This document shows positions 11,780-22,903 of a stretch of 64,000 bases of DNA, piece after piece (the stretch's first letter is position 1; every line of letters begins with the position of its first letter). The notes below the pieces were generated by a model, which worked only from the letters and a program-made list of their open reading frames with translations, made no database searches and was not told where the DNA came from. Origin of the DNA: Wallemia ichthyophaga EXF-994 (taxonomy: Eukaryota; Basidiomycota; Wallemiomycetes; Wallemiales; Wallemiaceae); NCBI RefSeq assembly GCF_000400465.1, contig NW_008806280.1, positions 434,001 to 498,000 on the forward strand, written 5' to 3'. The translations under genes and the position numbers were made by a program.

Positions 11780-14700
11780 TTAAGCGAAGTAACACTCACC
11801 CAAGAACAGTGAGCTGAGTTCAGATAGCTGCTCTTCACTAAACTTGTGGATATTCTCAGACCAGCTGTCTTGGTGCGTGCGTCTCCAGTCCTGAGCTGTT
11901 TTTCTTATTGTTGAGCTGATGACAGTATCTGAGCTTGACACATGCTCAGCTAATACCCCAGTAAGCAATTCAGGCATCCAAGAAGGAACGTCGTATGGAA
12001 ATGCGTTTATGAGTGCGCAAATTCCAAGTATCCCTGAGTGTAGCTTGAGTACTGCTGGTGCATAACTACTGTTAACTTCTCCACTCTCCATTCTGCGTCT
12101 TGGGAGAAGTGAGTGTGCTGAAACAGTGTCAGTAAACCTCTTCTTGAGGTCAAGTGTGTATGATCTCTGAGAACATCTAACTATTCCTGACAGTGTCTCA
12201 GCTGCTCTTTCTCTCACTTCTATGTTTTGATCTCTGAGCAACTTGTACAGCTCTTCCATAACTCCCAAAGTAGTCGATTGCGATATGTGAGGAAGTTGGA
12301 AAAAGTAGAAGACAGCTATTTTTAGGTTAGAGGAAAAACTGAATTGAGAATATGACTAACCTGTTATAGGGAGAGCATGCAAACGAACGCGATATCTCTG
12401 CAAGATTGTTATCAAATTGAAATTCGCAGTATCGTCAGCACCCACAGTAGATGATCCAACGACGTCCAACAGCGTGCGCACAACAGGTTCAGAGTACTCT
12501 CTTGGTGGTGGAATGACAGCAAAGAGACTGAGCACTGACTGTGCAGTAGCTTGCAGATCAGGTGAATCAGACAGCTCCCGCATATTGAAAAAGTCAGGCA
12601 ACAGCTCGATTGAGATAGGGTAGAACGAGCATCTAGTAGAATCGTGAAGTGCATCCCAGATGAATCTCAAAACTACTTAGTGTTAGTGTGAACGTCAATG
12701 ACGAGACTGCAACACGCACTTGTCAAACCAATCTTATCGTACGTCGATAGTGAAGACTTGGGTGGCGGAAGTCTGTTATTATACTCAAACGCCAGGTACT
12801 TTTTAATGTTGCGAACATGCCCCAACGTCTTTTGCTCAACGTTGTGCTTAATAATAATCTTGTCGCTTGGTACGGTCTCTGAAACTCTTTGGAGGTCGTC
12901 GACATTCGCAAAGCTAGGATGGAGCTAGATTCGGGATATTAGCGGTTTGCTTAAATAGACTGCTAATTCGCAAACACACCTGTGATCTATTCAATTTCTG
13001 TAGAGTCTTGGCGATGTTAGCCCTAACTTCCGCATAATCATGATTGAGCGCATCGAATGACCAATACATGTCACCAATTTCAGCTGACCATGCTGAAAAT
13101 CTCCAGCTGACTGTCTTGACGACGAGTCTGAGCAGATTAATGGAGTACGCCTGAGACCAAGCTGACGATGATGCGTTTCTGTTCAAGTCACCCCGATTAA
13201 CAATCCAGCTGACAAGAGGTAACAACCTTCTTGGATCACGGTGATAGAGTGCGTTTATGACAAATACTTCCCACGTAGCAGCGCTATCTGGTCTAACATT
13301 GCTCAAGAAGTCCAGTTTCGGGGTGAGCCAGCTCCAGAGATCATCAGATGCATATTTCGGCCAATGCTTCACACCCCTCAACAAGCCGGACAACAACTCA
13401 GAAGCAGCCCTCTGCTTATGCCTATCCCCAACATCTTCCAATAAAGGCTCAATCACAGTCTTCAGCAACGTAAGCGGTTTTTCAGACATTGCGAAAATAC
13501 TCTTGATGAAATTGACGTGGTCGTATGAAGGTGTAGTCGACGAAGATTCGATAGAAAGTTGAGAAATAAACTTATTCCACCAATCGATCGACATAACTGT
13601 TTCAGTGATGGCCTGTACTGACGCTGAGCTTTCGTTTTCCCACTCAAATGGGAAACGATTTACGGGGGGCAGTTCATATACTTCGAGAGAAGGTCCCCAA
13701 CACAACCATCCTGATTGCGCTTTATCCTGAAGAAGCACGTCGCTGCTCCAGTCTGAGATAGGCTGCTTAAATTGATTGAGGTACTTATCAGTAGTGAATG
13801 AAGCATCATCTTCAATCTTGACTGTCTTTTTTAGCGGATTTTTCGTGTTTTTCAATAAGAGCTTTTCGTTGAGATTAGTACCTTGACCAAATGTACGCAG
13901 CTTGACAAAGTGCAAAATTTTAGTAATACTCCCATAAGCGTGCTCACGGATTTTGGGACTATAAGAAGTTAGAAGGTTCAACACTAATTTTAAAACCTAC
14001 TGATCTGATATGGTATTTGCAAGGAAGTAGCGAGTGAGACGCTCAGACATTGGTTTATCTCTGCGTATAAGATTCTTCAGTACACGTTGCGCAATGAGCT
14101 GGTATCTCCAATGAGTATTGCTACTCTCGGCGAATTCCAATACTTGAGGCATCTAGAAGAAATGTGAGCGAGGTCTAGACAAAGTAGGTTCACCTACCAG
14201 CTCCTCGTAGAGCTCTTCGCGATGTTCTACGCGTCCAGCCGCAGCGTTGGCAACCTCTGCAATAAGCTCTTGTGAATCAACAGACTCTCCACCCAGCTCC
14301 TTCTCCAGTTTCTCAATGACGTTCTCAGTTTGCTTGCACTTTAAGCGTGATGTGAGGGCATTGATCTCTGGCATTCTTACAACAACCTCTCTCGATAGAT
14401 TCTGAATGAGGTTCTGGATCGAAGGCTTTTCCTCAGTCTGTGCGCTCAGCAAAGCCAATATAGTTCTCTTGAACTGGTCGAAATGGAGAAGATAGTAGCT
14501 GACCCACGACTTGTTCATCAGAACGAACAGGGCTCCCTTTTTGCGATCAACGTCTACACCTGGCTTGAGCGCATCCAAGATCTTGTCCATTGATAAGGCT
14601 TTAGTGCCATCATAGAATACTGCCAGTTGGTGAAGGGTGTTCTGTGCTGTCTTACGCACTGCTGTGTAGGACGACAGTGACAATTCTAGCACATCGTCTA

Positions 14701-17700
14701 GGAGCATGTCGTCCAATTGGGAGCGCTGGCGATTAAACGTGTTGAGATGAAGTCTTGTGGCATGAAGATATGACGCTCTTCTAACAAACGTCATGCGTGG
14801 CCATTCTTTTTGTCTCGGGATGATTTTATTGACAGATTTGTGGAACGTGTAACGTCTACGTGTGTTTTCGTAGTGTGTGGAGTCCATGCCGTTCTCACTC
14901 ATAAACACCCTCAACGAACGTAAGAACGCCTTAACGCAATCTATAGAATCAGACGACTCATTCTGCTCGTTGGGGTTCGTAAATGTACGCGCCACTTTGT
15001 GCAAAAGTTCGCCGAATCTGAAGCGGAATTGATTAAAGTACTGTATGCGTGGGTCATCCTCCGATAAGACGCCTTGAGATTTGAAAGGTGGTTGTTTTTC
15101 GACGAAATTCTGCGGGAACTCTCCCCAATCTGACACCTCACGACCTTTGTCTGGTGCCTCAGTCTGTAAAAGTGATGCAATAGCAGTGAGTGAATGTCTT
15201 AGGTGCAGAGTCTTTCTGCAGAAGTCATTTGACCAATCCTTACTCTTGGTAGACGTACTCGAAAGATTATCGAGATCTTTCATCTCAGGTTCGAGTATTT
15301 GCTCGAATAGCTCGACAGCCATATCGAACTCTTCGAGCGATGGAATGTGCCATTCTACATCCACATCACCACCTTCATATAACCTTCCCCAATGCTGGAA
15401 ATGATTGCGAGCGAACGAAGGAGAGTTCCACTCCTCGTCATTCACGAACCGCGTTGATGTCGTGTAGTATTGGACAAGCGTCTGCAGAACTCTTTGCAGA
15501 ACACTCGATGACCACATATAACCTCTTTCAGATTTACATGCGGTGGCAGTCAATTTGAGTATATCGACAATATCACTCTTGTAAGCCAGTAAAGCTTTGC
15601 CACAATGACTCAAACAGCCTGTTAGGACTGCCAGTGCCCAGTGAAGAGATGTGTCACCGGCGAAGGGCGTAGATGTCGATGTAGTCCTCTCGCCTGAAGC
15701 ACCATGATGCAACTCAATCTTGACAGTTGAGATAGACCATCCCAAAAACTGCTTCAAAGTTTTCTCAGCATCCGCCTTGGCAAAGCATGAAACTAGTTGT
15801 CCAATAACCCTCACACTATTGGCACGTGTGGTTGTTGAAACATACTGAAAAACCTGCTTGAGTGCCAGTTGGAAGATAGGTGGTGAGAGAGCCCCACAAA
15901 CAACTTCACAAGCCGACATGAGAGTGTGTATTACACTCTCTTCAATACGCCCACCAACTCTATTATGTTTACCGCCCTCTTCTGGTAGGTTTTCACATAA
16001 AATAAAGACTCTCCTAAAAAATTCAATAACCCAATCTCCAAATGAAGAGGTGGAAGTGCGTATCAGATTGTCAGCTTCTTCAGGCGTCAATGGTGGATCG
16101 TTTGCTTCACGTCCTTCAGGGAACGATGTCTCGACAGGGCTGCTTACTTCGATTGGTGCACACCCATCCAAATCCATAGGATTGACTGACTTGCGACGGT
16201 GAGCATCTACCTCATCCGAGCCTTCAGATGTAGCATCACCAATCCTGACAGAATGAAGGGACGTGATAATAAACATGCACGTAGCGATTGTTTTGGTGGG
16301 ATCATTCATATCTATGCCTGGTAACGAGAACTCCAGCAGTGGAAGAAGATCTTTGGCACCTGCATAATATTTGGAGCGTGAGACGAGGTGTGGTGCGACA
16401 GTTGAGAGTGCAGTTATTACAGCTGATGTACGGTGTGTTTCTGTGAGTGCTTCTAGTGACGGATAAGCGCGTTCCATGAGAGCAGGGTAGATGAGATCAG
16501 GTTCAAGCAGTGCTAAGTTGCGCAGGCAGCTCTGTGTGTTAGTGATTGAGATCGGGTCCTGATACTTGCGTTAGAGTACATACGATGTAGCGAACAATCC
16601 TACCTTAGAAAACATAGAGAGTAAGGCAACTGTACGTAATGAGTGCACAAACTCCTTCTTCATTTGCTTCGTCAAGCGCCATTGAAGGGGAGTTTTGCAG
16701 TCAGGCTTCTGCTCATCATTCCACCTTTCCAGAAAGAGCGAGGAGGTATCGGAAATGAAATATGTTAGTGCGAAAGTGTGGGCTCCCCAATTCGAAGGAT
16801 GGAAGTATGTCTCAGTGTTGAGGATGAGCTTGTTTAGAGCATCGAGTGCCTTTGAGCCACCGAGGTGTTTGTTGAATGCACTTGATCCACCGACTGTTGG
16901 AGCACTGAGCTGATTCTTAGACTTGTTGACGGGAGTTTCGGAAATTGGTGTGCCAGCGGCCGATGAAGCAGCCACGCCAGCATCCTGCGACATGGAGTAG
17001 ACCAGAATAATAGCCAGTGAAAAGGTTCTATTTGTTGGCTTCTTCAAATTAAGTACATTCTGGCTGATCTTTCCATCTGGACCTAGTGTGTCACCTCCTC
17101 TCAGCTTTCCAACAGCAATGTTGAAAGACGACAAAGCCTTTTGCATGACAGTATCAAATTGAGCTTCAGTGAGAATACCAATGTCTTTCCTAATGCCCTT
17201 CCAGCTGCTGTCGGCAGATTTGTCTTTGGGTGGACGGCCGACACTTGGTATATCTGAAGGGGCTGGAGCAAGAGAATCGATAAAACGTGGGTCACTGATG
17301 GAAGGGTCGAGGTGCTTCTCGGTCAAGCGAGCGACGAGGTCGAGATGCTGATCATCAATATGAGAGGAATTAAAAGTCTCCCAGATTCTGAAAGTGATAG
17401 GCAGCCAATACTGTGGGTGAGACAAGGGCAAAAACTGGACCAAGAAGGCCTGTGTGGAGATGATGGAATCAACCGAGGAACCATCCATCTGTGGCAATAT
17501 CGTATCGAGCATGTTTTGGTACTCGGAAGGGTGGAAGAAGCGTTGAGCGTATTCAGTGAGGGTGAGAAGGTTATTTGTGATGTTTTTGCGGCTAGTTTCA
17601 CGCTGCTTAGGGAAAAGCTCTGTGGATAGAATATCATAAAGTGGTTTCCAGGGCAAGACAATGTCCTTGATAGAAATTCTCTTCTTGGAGCTTATAAGGG

Positions 17701-18022
17701 ACATTAAGCGATTAGCGAATAAGTTAATGAAACGGCCATCCATCCCAGGGGTGACGAGTAGCTGGTAATAGAGACGCGTAAGCTGCACTCTTCGTTCCCT
17801 GGTCATAGGATACTTGAGGGATAGCCAGGCCTGGAGTCTATGATCCCAAATGCTGAAGCTGATGTCCCAGTCATTGGCTTTGGCAGCATTGATGAGCTTG
17901 TGAATGATATGGTCCAATCTCGAGTCCATTTCTTCAAGGGATTCAACTTGATAAGGAATGTGCTTAAATTGGTGCGTGGCTTTGACCCTCGAGTCCTCAT
18001 CGCGGCCAGCAGAAGGCTTCAT
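11780..18022 (-). CDS. BLM10: Proteasome activator BLM10/PA200
   Basis: Predicted exons in order: 16604-18022, 14198-16558, 14001-14152, 12980-13958, 12720-12924, 12361-12675 and 11780-12315. All phases agree and give 1,988 aa, the normal length for this HEAT-repeat family. Recognition rests on the N-terminal region around YLSLKYPMTRERR-like and HPQYWLPITFRIWE, and on the C-terminal LSSLFLGECYFA. BLM10/PA200 caps the 20S proteasome in the nucleus and opens its gate by inserting its C-terminal HbYX motif. Here the last three residues are Y-F-A, not the usual Y-Y-A. The ATG at 18022 is the first in frame. The same frame is open 22 codons upstream with an acidic stretch (DIEDYSSDDSTDSEIDLTED) and no Met, so an upstream mini-exon is possible. 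Confidence 0.93.
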
Positions 18023-18339
18023 CTCATCCTCCGTGAGATCGATTTCTGAGTCCGTGGAATCGTCGCTGCTGTAGTCTTCTATGTCTGTCCTGCTGTGGCG
18101 TTAACGGGGAGTTTGTGTGCTAATTACAAATATAATTACATGTTTGATGGTATTGCTCAACGATTACGTAGGTGTCCCCGAAATGGGGATTCATCAAGGC
18201 GAAAACAAAGTAGCAAATAAAATACTTAGATTTCTTCTGATAGGAATCCTGGATTATTTTACTTGAAATTTACTTGAATTTATTGCTAGGGTTATTGAGC
18301 GTAAAATTCGATTTTGGCGGCCAGTCTTCTCTTTTCAAC

Positions 18340-18458
18340 AACCACGCTTGAAATTGCGTATAACATTGTAATTTCAAGGCGGTGGTTATAAAGCCAACGC
18401 TGGCAGTGAAAAGTGGATTGATCCTCAGCGCTGCCCACTCTTCACTGCCAGCGTTGGG
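18340..18458. repeat. Two adjacent long inverted repeats (tandem hairpins)
   Basis: Hairpin A pairs 18340-18355 with 18370-18387 (arms AACCAC-CTTGAAATT and its complement, with small bulges, loop 14 nt). Hairpin B pairs 18393-18416 with 18435-18458. It is about 24 bp with a single mismatch, contains the perfect 17-nt arm CCAACGCTGGCAGTGAA, and has an 18-nt loop. The two are separated by only five bases. No target-site duplication or transposase was found, and the one overlapping frame does not look like protein. A structured RNA, a small-RNA precursor or a MITE-like remnant are all possible. Confidence 0.7.
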
Positions 18459-18680
18459 CTGTTTGTAAGAGTGAGTTGAAAGCATATACAGCCAGATGAT
18501 GAATAAACGCAAATGGGAATCTCTCTGATAAATTTCATGAACCGATAAACATTTATTTGCTAACTGAATCGCTGTCGACGTGATTTTTATTTTGCTAACT
18601 GGCTTTTCACAGCGTGCCTTAAAGGGCGTGAATGGTGAAGGTGCTCACGGCGGCTATTTGAAATGTAAGTTGAACTCCCC

Positions 18681-18850
18681 CTCAGCAACCCAGATAGAGA
18701 CAATGATGACTGAGATCATGCACCACACATAATGATGCTTAGTACTTGTCAGTAACCTTTGTTAGCTCAAAGTGACAAGGACTGAGCGTCCACTTGATGA
18801 GAAAACGATCCGCTGCGTTCTTGCTGACCGCTCTATCTTGGGTTGCTGAG
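18681..18850 (+). ncRNA. Box C/D snoRNA candidate, guide for 5.8S rRNA 2'-O-methylation
   Basis: The terminal stem pairs 18681-18699 with 18831-18850 (19 bp, one bulged base). Three bases inside the stem comes box C ATGATGA (18703-18709). Three bases before the 3' arm comes box D CTGA (18824-18827). Internal D' CTGA (18782-18785) and C'-like TTGATGA (18794-18800) lie in the expected order. The guide just upstream of box D, CGCTGCGTTCTT (18811-18822), is perfectly complementary to AAGAACGCAGCG, a highly conserved stretch of eukaryotic 5.8S rRNA as I remember it. The base opposite the fifth nucleotide before box D is the fourth A of that stretch (AAGA), which corresponds to Am47 of plant 5.8S. 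No target was recognised for the D' guide. About 170 nt is long for this class. Host intron or own promoter is unknown. Confidence 0.72.
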
Positions 18851-18930
18851 ATATTATAATCACAATCTAACAAAGTATTTGCAGTGTTCTTGAAAGAAAT
18901 TTATATGATATCGTTAACATTATTCAAAAA

Positions 18931-19318
18931 TTACATGTTATCATTATTCTTGTCCTTGATTGATGCTTTCCTATTGATACCTTCACCAGTTCTAGCTCTT
19001 TTTTCCATCTACGGCAATCGCCGTTAGTGACGTCATTTTCTAAGGGATCTATCTAAACTCACCGCTTTCCTCTCGTTCTGCCACATATTCTCTGTGAAAA
19101 GTCTTATTCCCTCACTGTCTGAATCCACGATCGTCAGCAACAACGCCACACTGCAGTCCACTTCCGCTACCCACACTTTTTCTGTGCATGTACGTCGATT
19201 GACGCTGGAGGCGGTGGGGTTTTCAATACTGGATGCTCGGACATCTTAGATAGTCAAGAAGAAGGAGCTATCTCCACACTGTACCTGTGACGTATCTCGT
19301 TAAACGTAGCAAGAGCAT
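18931..19318 (-). CDS. Possible small spliced gene, about 97 aa
   Basis: Model: exons 19285-19318, 19063-19244 and 18931-19008. The introns are 40 nt (GTACAG...CTAAG) and 54 nt (GTGAGT...CTAAC...CCGTAG). Phases fit and give 97 residues ending in a Lys/Asn-rich tail. The second intron has all the signals seen in neighbouring genes, so some transcript probably exists. A competing model starts at the ATG just after the first acceptor (MSEHPVLKTPPPPASIDVHA...) and uses a GTAGCG donor with the same second intron, giving a ~38-residue product. Neither product matches a family I recognise. RNA evidence would be needed to choose. Codon usage is not decisive. Confidence 0.35.
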
Positions 19319-19861
19319 GTGGAGGTCTAAGATGTTTTTATGATTTTTATAGAGCTATTAATTATGTCAATTTAATGCCTTACTTGGTCCAAACGGTGTG
19401 CTGATTTCTTGCAGTTGCATATCGAGTCTCACGTATATGCAATCTCAGGGTGAGTTAGATGCCGAAGGTACGCCCATCCAGGCACATTGTCTATAATCCA
19501 CAGGAGTTATTAATCACGCCTATTTGTTATGACACATCCAATCTTCGCATTCTACGTAATCAAAACGCAGTAAACTTTTTATTAGATGGTCCGGGTGGTT
19601 TGACTTGAGAGACTCTGGGTGCATTTCAGGTAGAAATGAAATGTTGGGCAGCCTCTGAGATTAATAAGCATGCCAGAATGTATAAAATTCCACTCGGTAA
19701 GATCATCAGCAAGCCAGATTCAGTGAACGGGGAAAGATGTGAAGTAAACTACTTTCAAATAATTCAAACCAAGAAATATAAACAATCTATCTTAGATTGT
19801 CTTGTTTCATACACATATATAACACATCTCTACGACAAATTCGCAATGACGCCATACCCTT
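19319..19861. other. Intergenic, nothing recognised
   Basis: AT-rich sequence between the candidate small gene and the rhomboid gene. It includes a short inverted repeat (ACATCTTAGA near 19241, its complement near 19325) and an open plus-strand frame from 19636 that runs into the rhomboid 3' end. I do not regard that frame as a gene. No tRNA or snRNA was found. Confidence 0.4.
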
Positions 19862-20952
19862 TTACGCAGTTTGTATATCCAACTTTACAATATTTCTAGT
19901 CCTATTAAAGATGTCGTTGAAATAATAGCATCCAAAAGCACCGAAAGCAGCACCACCGAGGTGAGCGGCGTGATCGAGCAGCTTCCATCCAGCGAGCAGG
20001 CCAGCGACGTCGAAACCTACCATAGCCATTACACCGGTGGAGATAGGAAAACCGAAGAATGGCAGGAAGATTAAATTGACTTTGATGTCTGGGTTGCTGT
20101 ACGCACTCATCACTAGTGTCGAGTAAACTGCACCTGAGGCACCTAAAGACGGCATTAGAGAGCGCTGCAGATACTTGGTAGCACTGATAGATGCGAGATT
20201 CGACATGCATCCCGCCGAGAGATACAGTGAGAGCCACTTAAACACTGCCGTCCCTTCGACTGTATCCGCGTGCTGCTGTCGTTCGAGGAACTTGAAGCTG
20301 AGGGGACCAAACGAGTAAAGAGCGAGCATGTTGAAGCCCAAATGAGCTATGCTTCTGTGGCTGTCGCAATTGTTAAATTTTTCCGCGTACTAAAGTTAAC
20401 ATACCTAAATACACTCGTAAGCATGGTATGAAGAGGTGAGTTGTACGAGTGGAGGAAATGGCGCGCCATATATCTTTGTACAGCTGGATGGGGAATCTGC
20501 CATCCAGCAAAGACTACCGTGTTGAGAGCGATTATAGCAGCAACACTTCGCTGACCATCAGTCATTGCGAGTAAGTCTTGAATGGGTCAATTAGCCAATT
20601 TCAATGCAAACTAGGATATTTGCCCACTCTCGCTTGCCAGAATGTAAACACGCTGTACGGTTTCAGGCATTGAGTGTATTTTATCCAGACCTGCCTGGAG
20701 CTTACTAGCCAGATTCATCTCCTTGATAGTCTTCAAGCGGCCAGAAGTGATACCTAACCAATTACTGCTCTGCTTTTCTAGGTGATCAGTCTGCCAGTTG
20801 GTGATCTGAGAAGCAGCAACGACAGAGAAGCCAGACAAGGACAAGGCGAATACAGCGGATTTACCGATTGGGATGAAAGGTCTGTTGTTGCCACCGAAGC
20901 CGAAGCCACTCTTTCCGGCGTATCTCTGTGCAAGCCTGGCGGAGAAGAACAT
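19862..20952 (-). CDS. PCP1: Mitochondrial rhomboid protease (PCP1/PARL type)
   Basis: Exons 20628-20952, 20405-20576 and 19862-20351 encode 328 aa, close to yeast Pcp1. The N-terminus, MFFSARLAQRYAGKSGFG, is basic and lacks acidic residues, like a mitochondrial presequence. The rhomboid core contains HLGFNMLALYSFGP, the catalytic serine motif GASGAVYS and the catalytic histidine in DHAAHLGGAAFG, spread over several hydrophobic helices. The acceptor giving SIAHLGFN was chosen because it restores the conserved HLGFN motif. Pcp1 is an inner-membrane intramembrane protease that processes the dynamin Mgm1 and cytochrome c peroxidase. The promoter is shared (183 bp between starts) with the divergent membrane-protein gene. 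Confidence 0.92.
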
Positions 20953-21135
20953 GGTGGTAGCTGTGATAGCAGTGGCCGATAAATTTCAATTCCTTTGTAA
21001 TTTTATAAAGAAATCCCAAAGAAGCTGTCCAAATGAACTGACGTATGCGGATTCGCTCGTACGATCGACTTTCATCATCTGTAACTGGAAAAAGAGGAAA
21101 TGTTAAAAAGGAAATCAAGCAGCGGATTTTTTGGG

Positions 21136-22063
21136 ATGGTGTCTGTTAGGTGAGTGTAAGAGTAGCCATAACCACACCGCTCACCTGCCAAATTTGACAG
21201 AAATTGCACTCTAATCTACACAACAACGACTTTCTTATGTTACGCAGCATCTGCATACGCAGCCTTTAATCTACTCACAATTTCATGTCCACATTGCACT
21301 ACTTCCCCTTCCAACACCCACAACACTTCAACCTCCATTCTGGACAGCGCAGACGCACAAGCCAGGCTTGGTGCTAGACTGCTATTCGTATCCATCTGGT
21401 ACGCATTCACTATGCTAGTCGCCTCCTCTTTTGGCTTCTGCGGTGTCGTAAACGTTAGTTACATCACCAACTTACGAATTTAATTTAATCTTATCCACAG
21501 GAAAGCATACGCACTCTAAAGCTATTCCGTATGATGAGCTCTATCGACGTTATTCTCTCCTTCCTACTTACATTCCTCCTCGGCCCTATCGGCTTGACGT
21601 TGTCGATCAAAGACTTTGTTTGTGACGCACCTACAAAGATTGAGAGCAATCACTGCTGGGATGTCTGGAGGTCGTCGGTGTACAGATTCATCGGCCTTAC
21701 TCTTTTTATTATCGTATTTAAGGTGGGCTTGGTTTGTTGTGTTGAAAACTGCAAATTCTCATGTCTTTCTAACAGGTCTACCTTCTTGGATGCACGCATG
21801 TGTATATCAGACAATGTCAGCTAAGGCAGCGCAAGCTCAGACCTAGGCCTTCAATAGTACTTGTCCCACCACCACAATCCTCCACCACTCAACAGGTCGC
21901 GGGCTTCGTTGTACCTTCACCAACCCAGAAACACAAGAGATCGCACTCAATCAAGCAAGGCGGATTCCAGCAGGACGGAGGTCCAATAGCTCTAGCAATC
22001 AGACCAGGAGAAGGTCTGCTCCCTAATCACAGTTTCACAGATCAATATGAGCTGCTGACATAG
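21136..22063 (+). CDS. Four-helix membrane protein of unknown family
   Basis: Exons 21136-21149, 21201-21453, 21501-21722 and 21776-22063 join in consistent phase (introns 47-53 nt) to give 258 aa. The first exon is only 14 nt (MVSV plus part of Arg). Four hydrophobic segments are visible: roughly residues 8-32, 65-90, 100-125 and 155-178. The loop between helices 3 and 4 contains two cysteines. The C-terminal ~80 residues are Pro/Gln-rich, then basic, then end EGLLPNHSFTDQYELLT. The architecture recalls tetraspanins, but the CCG signature of the large loop is absent, so I do not assign that family. The tyrosine- and leucine-containing tail could be a sorting signal. This is inference from composition only. 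Confidence 0.75.
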
Positions 22064-22077
22064 CAAAATCATATTTT

Positions 22078-22220
22078 TATTCATCTTCCAGCCTCTGTAT
22101 ATCAAAGACCCCAACAACAGCAATATTTAATACGATCCTTAATAGCCTGTATACTTTATAGTTCCATTCATCTTTCAGCCTCTGTATATCAACGACATAA
22201 ACACACCAGCAATATTTAAT
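22078..22220. repeat. Imperfect direct repeat of about 53 bp
   Basis: The segment from 22078 (ATTCATCTTCCAGCCTC... to CAATATTTAAT near 22131) recurs from 22166 to 22220 with a few substitutions and a short length difference. The two copies are about 88 bp apart, in the gap between the membrane-protein gene and the 3' end of RPL12. No coding potential is seen. It may affect 3' ends of the two convergent transcripts. Confidence 0.7.
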
Positions 22221-22301
22221 TTCCTACGTATGTTTATGATGAGCATGCTTATAAGGATACTGAGCATAAATGCCGATTACAATAACTCAAAATACTCAAA
22301 T

Positions 22302-22903
22302 TTACTCAAGTGGAATATCAACTTCACCCTCCTTGATAGCCTCGATCAAGTCGTGTGGTTGCTTTCTGTCGACGGTGCAACCAACAGATTGGCAAGTACC
22401 CAAGACTTGCAAGACGGTGCCTGCCAAGTTCTTTGAGAGGGATTTGTAAGCCAAAGTTCTAGCAATGTTGATAATCTCGTCCAATGGAATTGAGCCAGAG
22501 TGCTTGACGTTCTTCTCCTTCTTTCTGTCACGTGGTGGCTCCTTCAAAGCTCTAATGACCAATGAGGAAGCTGAAGGAACGATAGCGACTTGAGCTTGAC
22601 GGTTTTGGACGGTGAGTTGAACGGTAACACGCAATCCCTTCCAATCACCGGATGCCTTGGCGATATCTTCACCAATCTTCTTTGGTGACTGGAGTGTGTG
22701 TTAGAATACCGGTCTGCGTAGAGCAACTCAAGCTCACAAGACCGAGTGGACCTGTATAAAACATGTAAGCATTTTATCACTAAACTTGAAAACACTGCAA
22801 ACTCACCAATCTTTGGTGCGAGTGCGGATGATGCACCAACTTCACCACCAACGGCACGGAGGTAGATGATCTTTACCTCATTTGGATCGATCTTTGGGGC
22901 CAT
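22302..22903 (-). CDS. RPL12: Ribosomal protein uL11 (RPL12), 60S subunit
   Basis: Exons 22807-22903, 22738-22751 and 22302-22688 give 165 aa, the expected length. The middle exon is a 14-nt micro-exon encoding part of the conserved KIGPLGLSPKK segment. Its two flanking introns (55 and 49 nt) were placed by restoring that segment. The start [11 protein letters not shown] and the C-terminal half ([18 protein letters not shown] and the tail EGEVDIPLE) are typical of eukaryotic L12/uL11. The protein sits at the base of the P-stalk and helps recruit elongation factors. Bunched introns at the 5' end are common in ribosomal protein genes. Confidence 0.97.

Noticed and set aside
18340-18480. H/ACA snoRNA formed by the two hairpins
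   Set aside because: On neither strand is there an ANANNA hinge between the hairpins plus an ACA three bases from a 3' end.
18270-18512. 80-residue minus-strand reading frame
   Set aside because: It runs straight through both inverted repeats, has no family resemblance and no splice context.
19636-19899. 87-residue plus-strand reading frame
   Set aside because: It overlaps the 3' coding end of the rhomboid gene, is AT-driven and shows no recognisable protein features.
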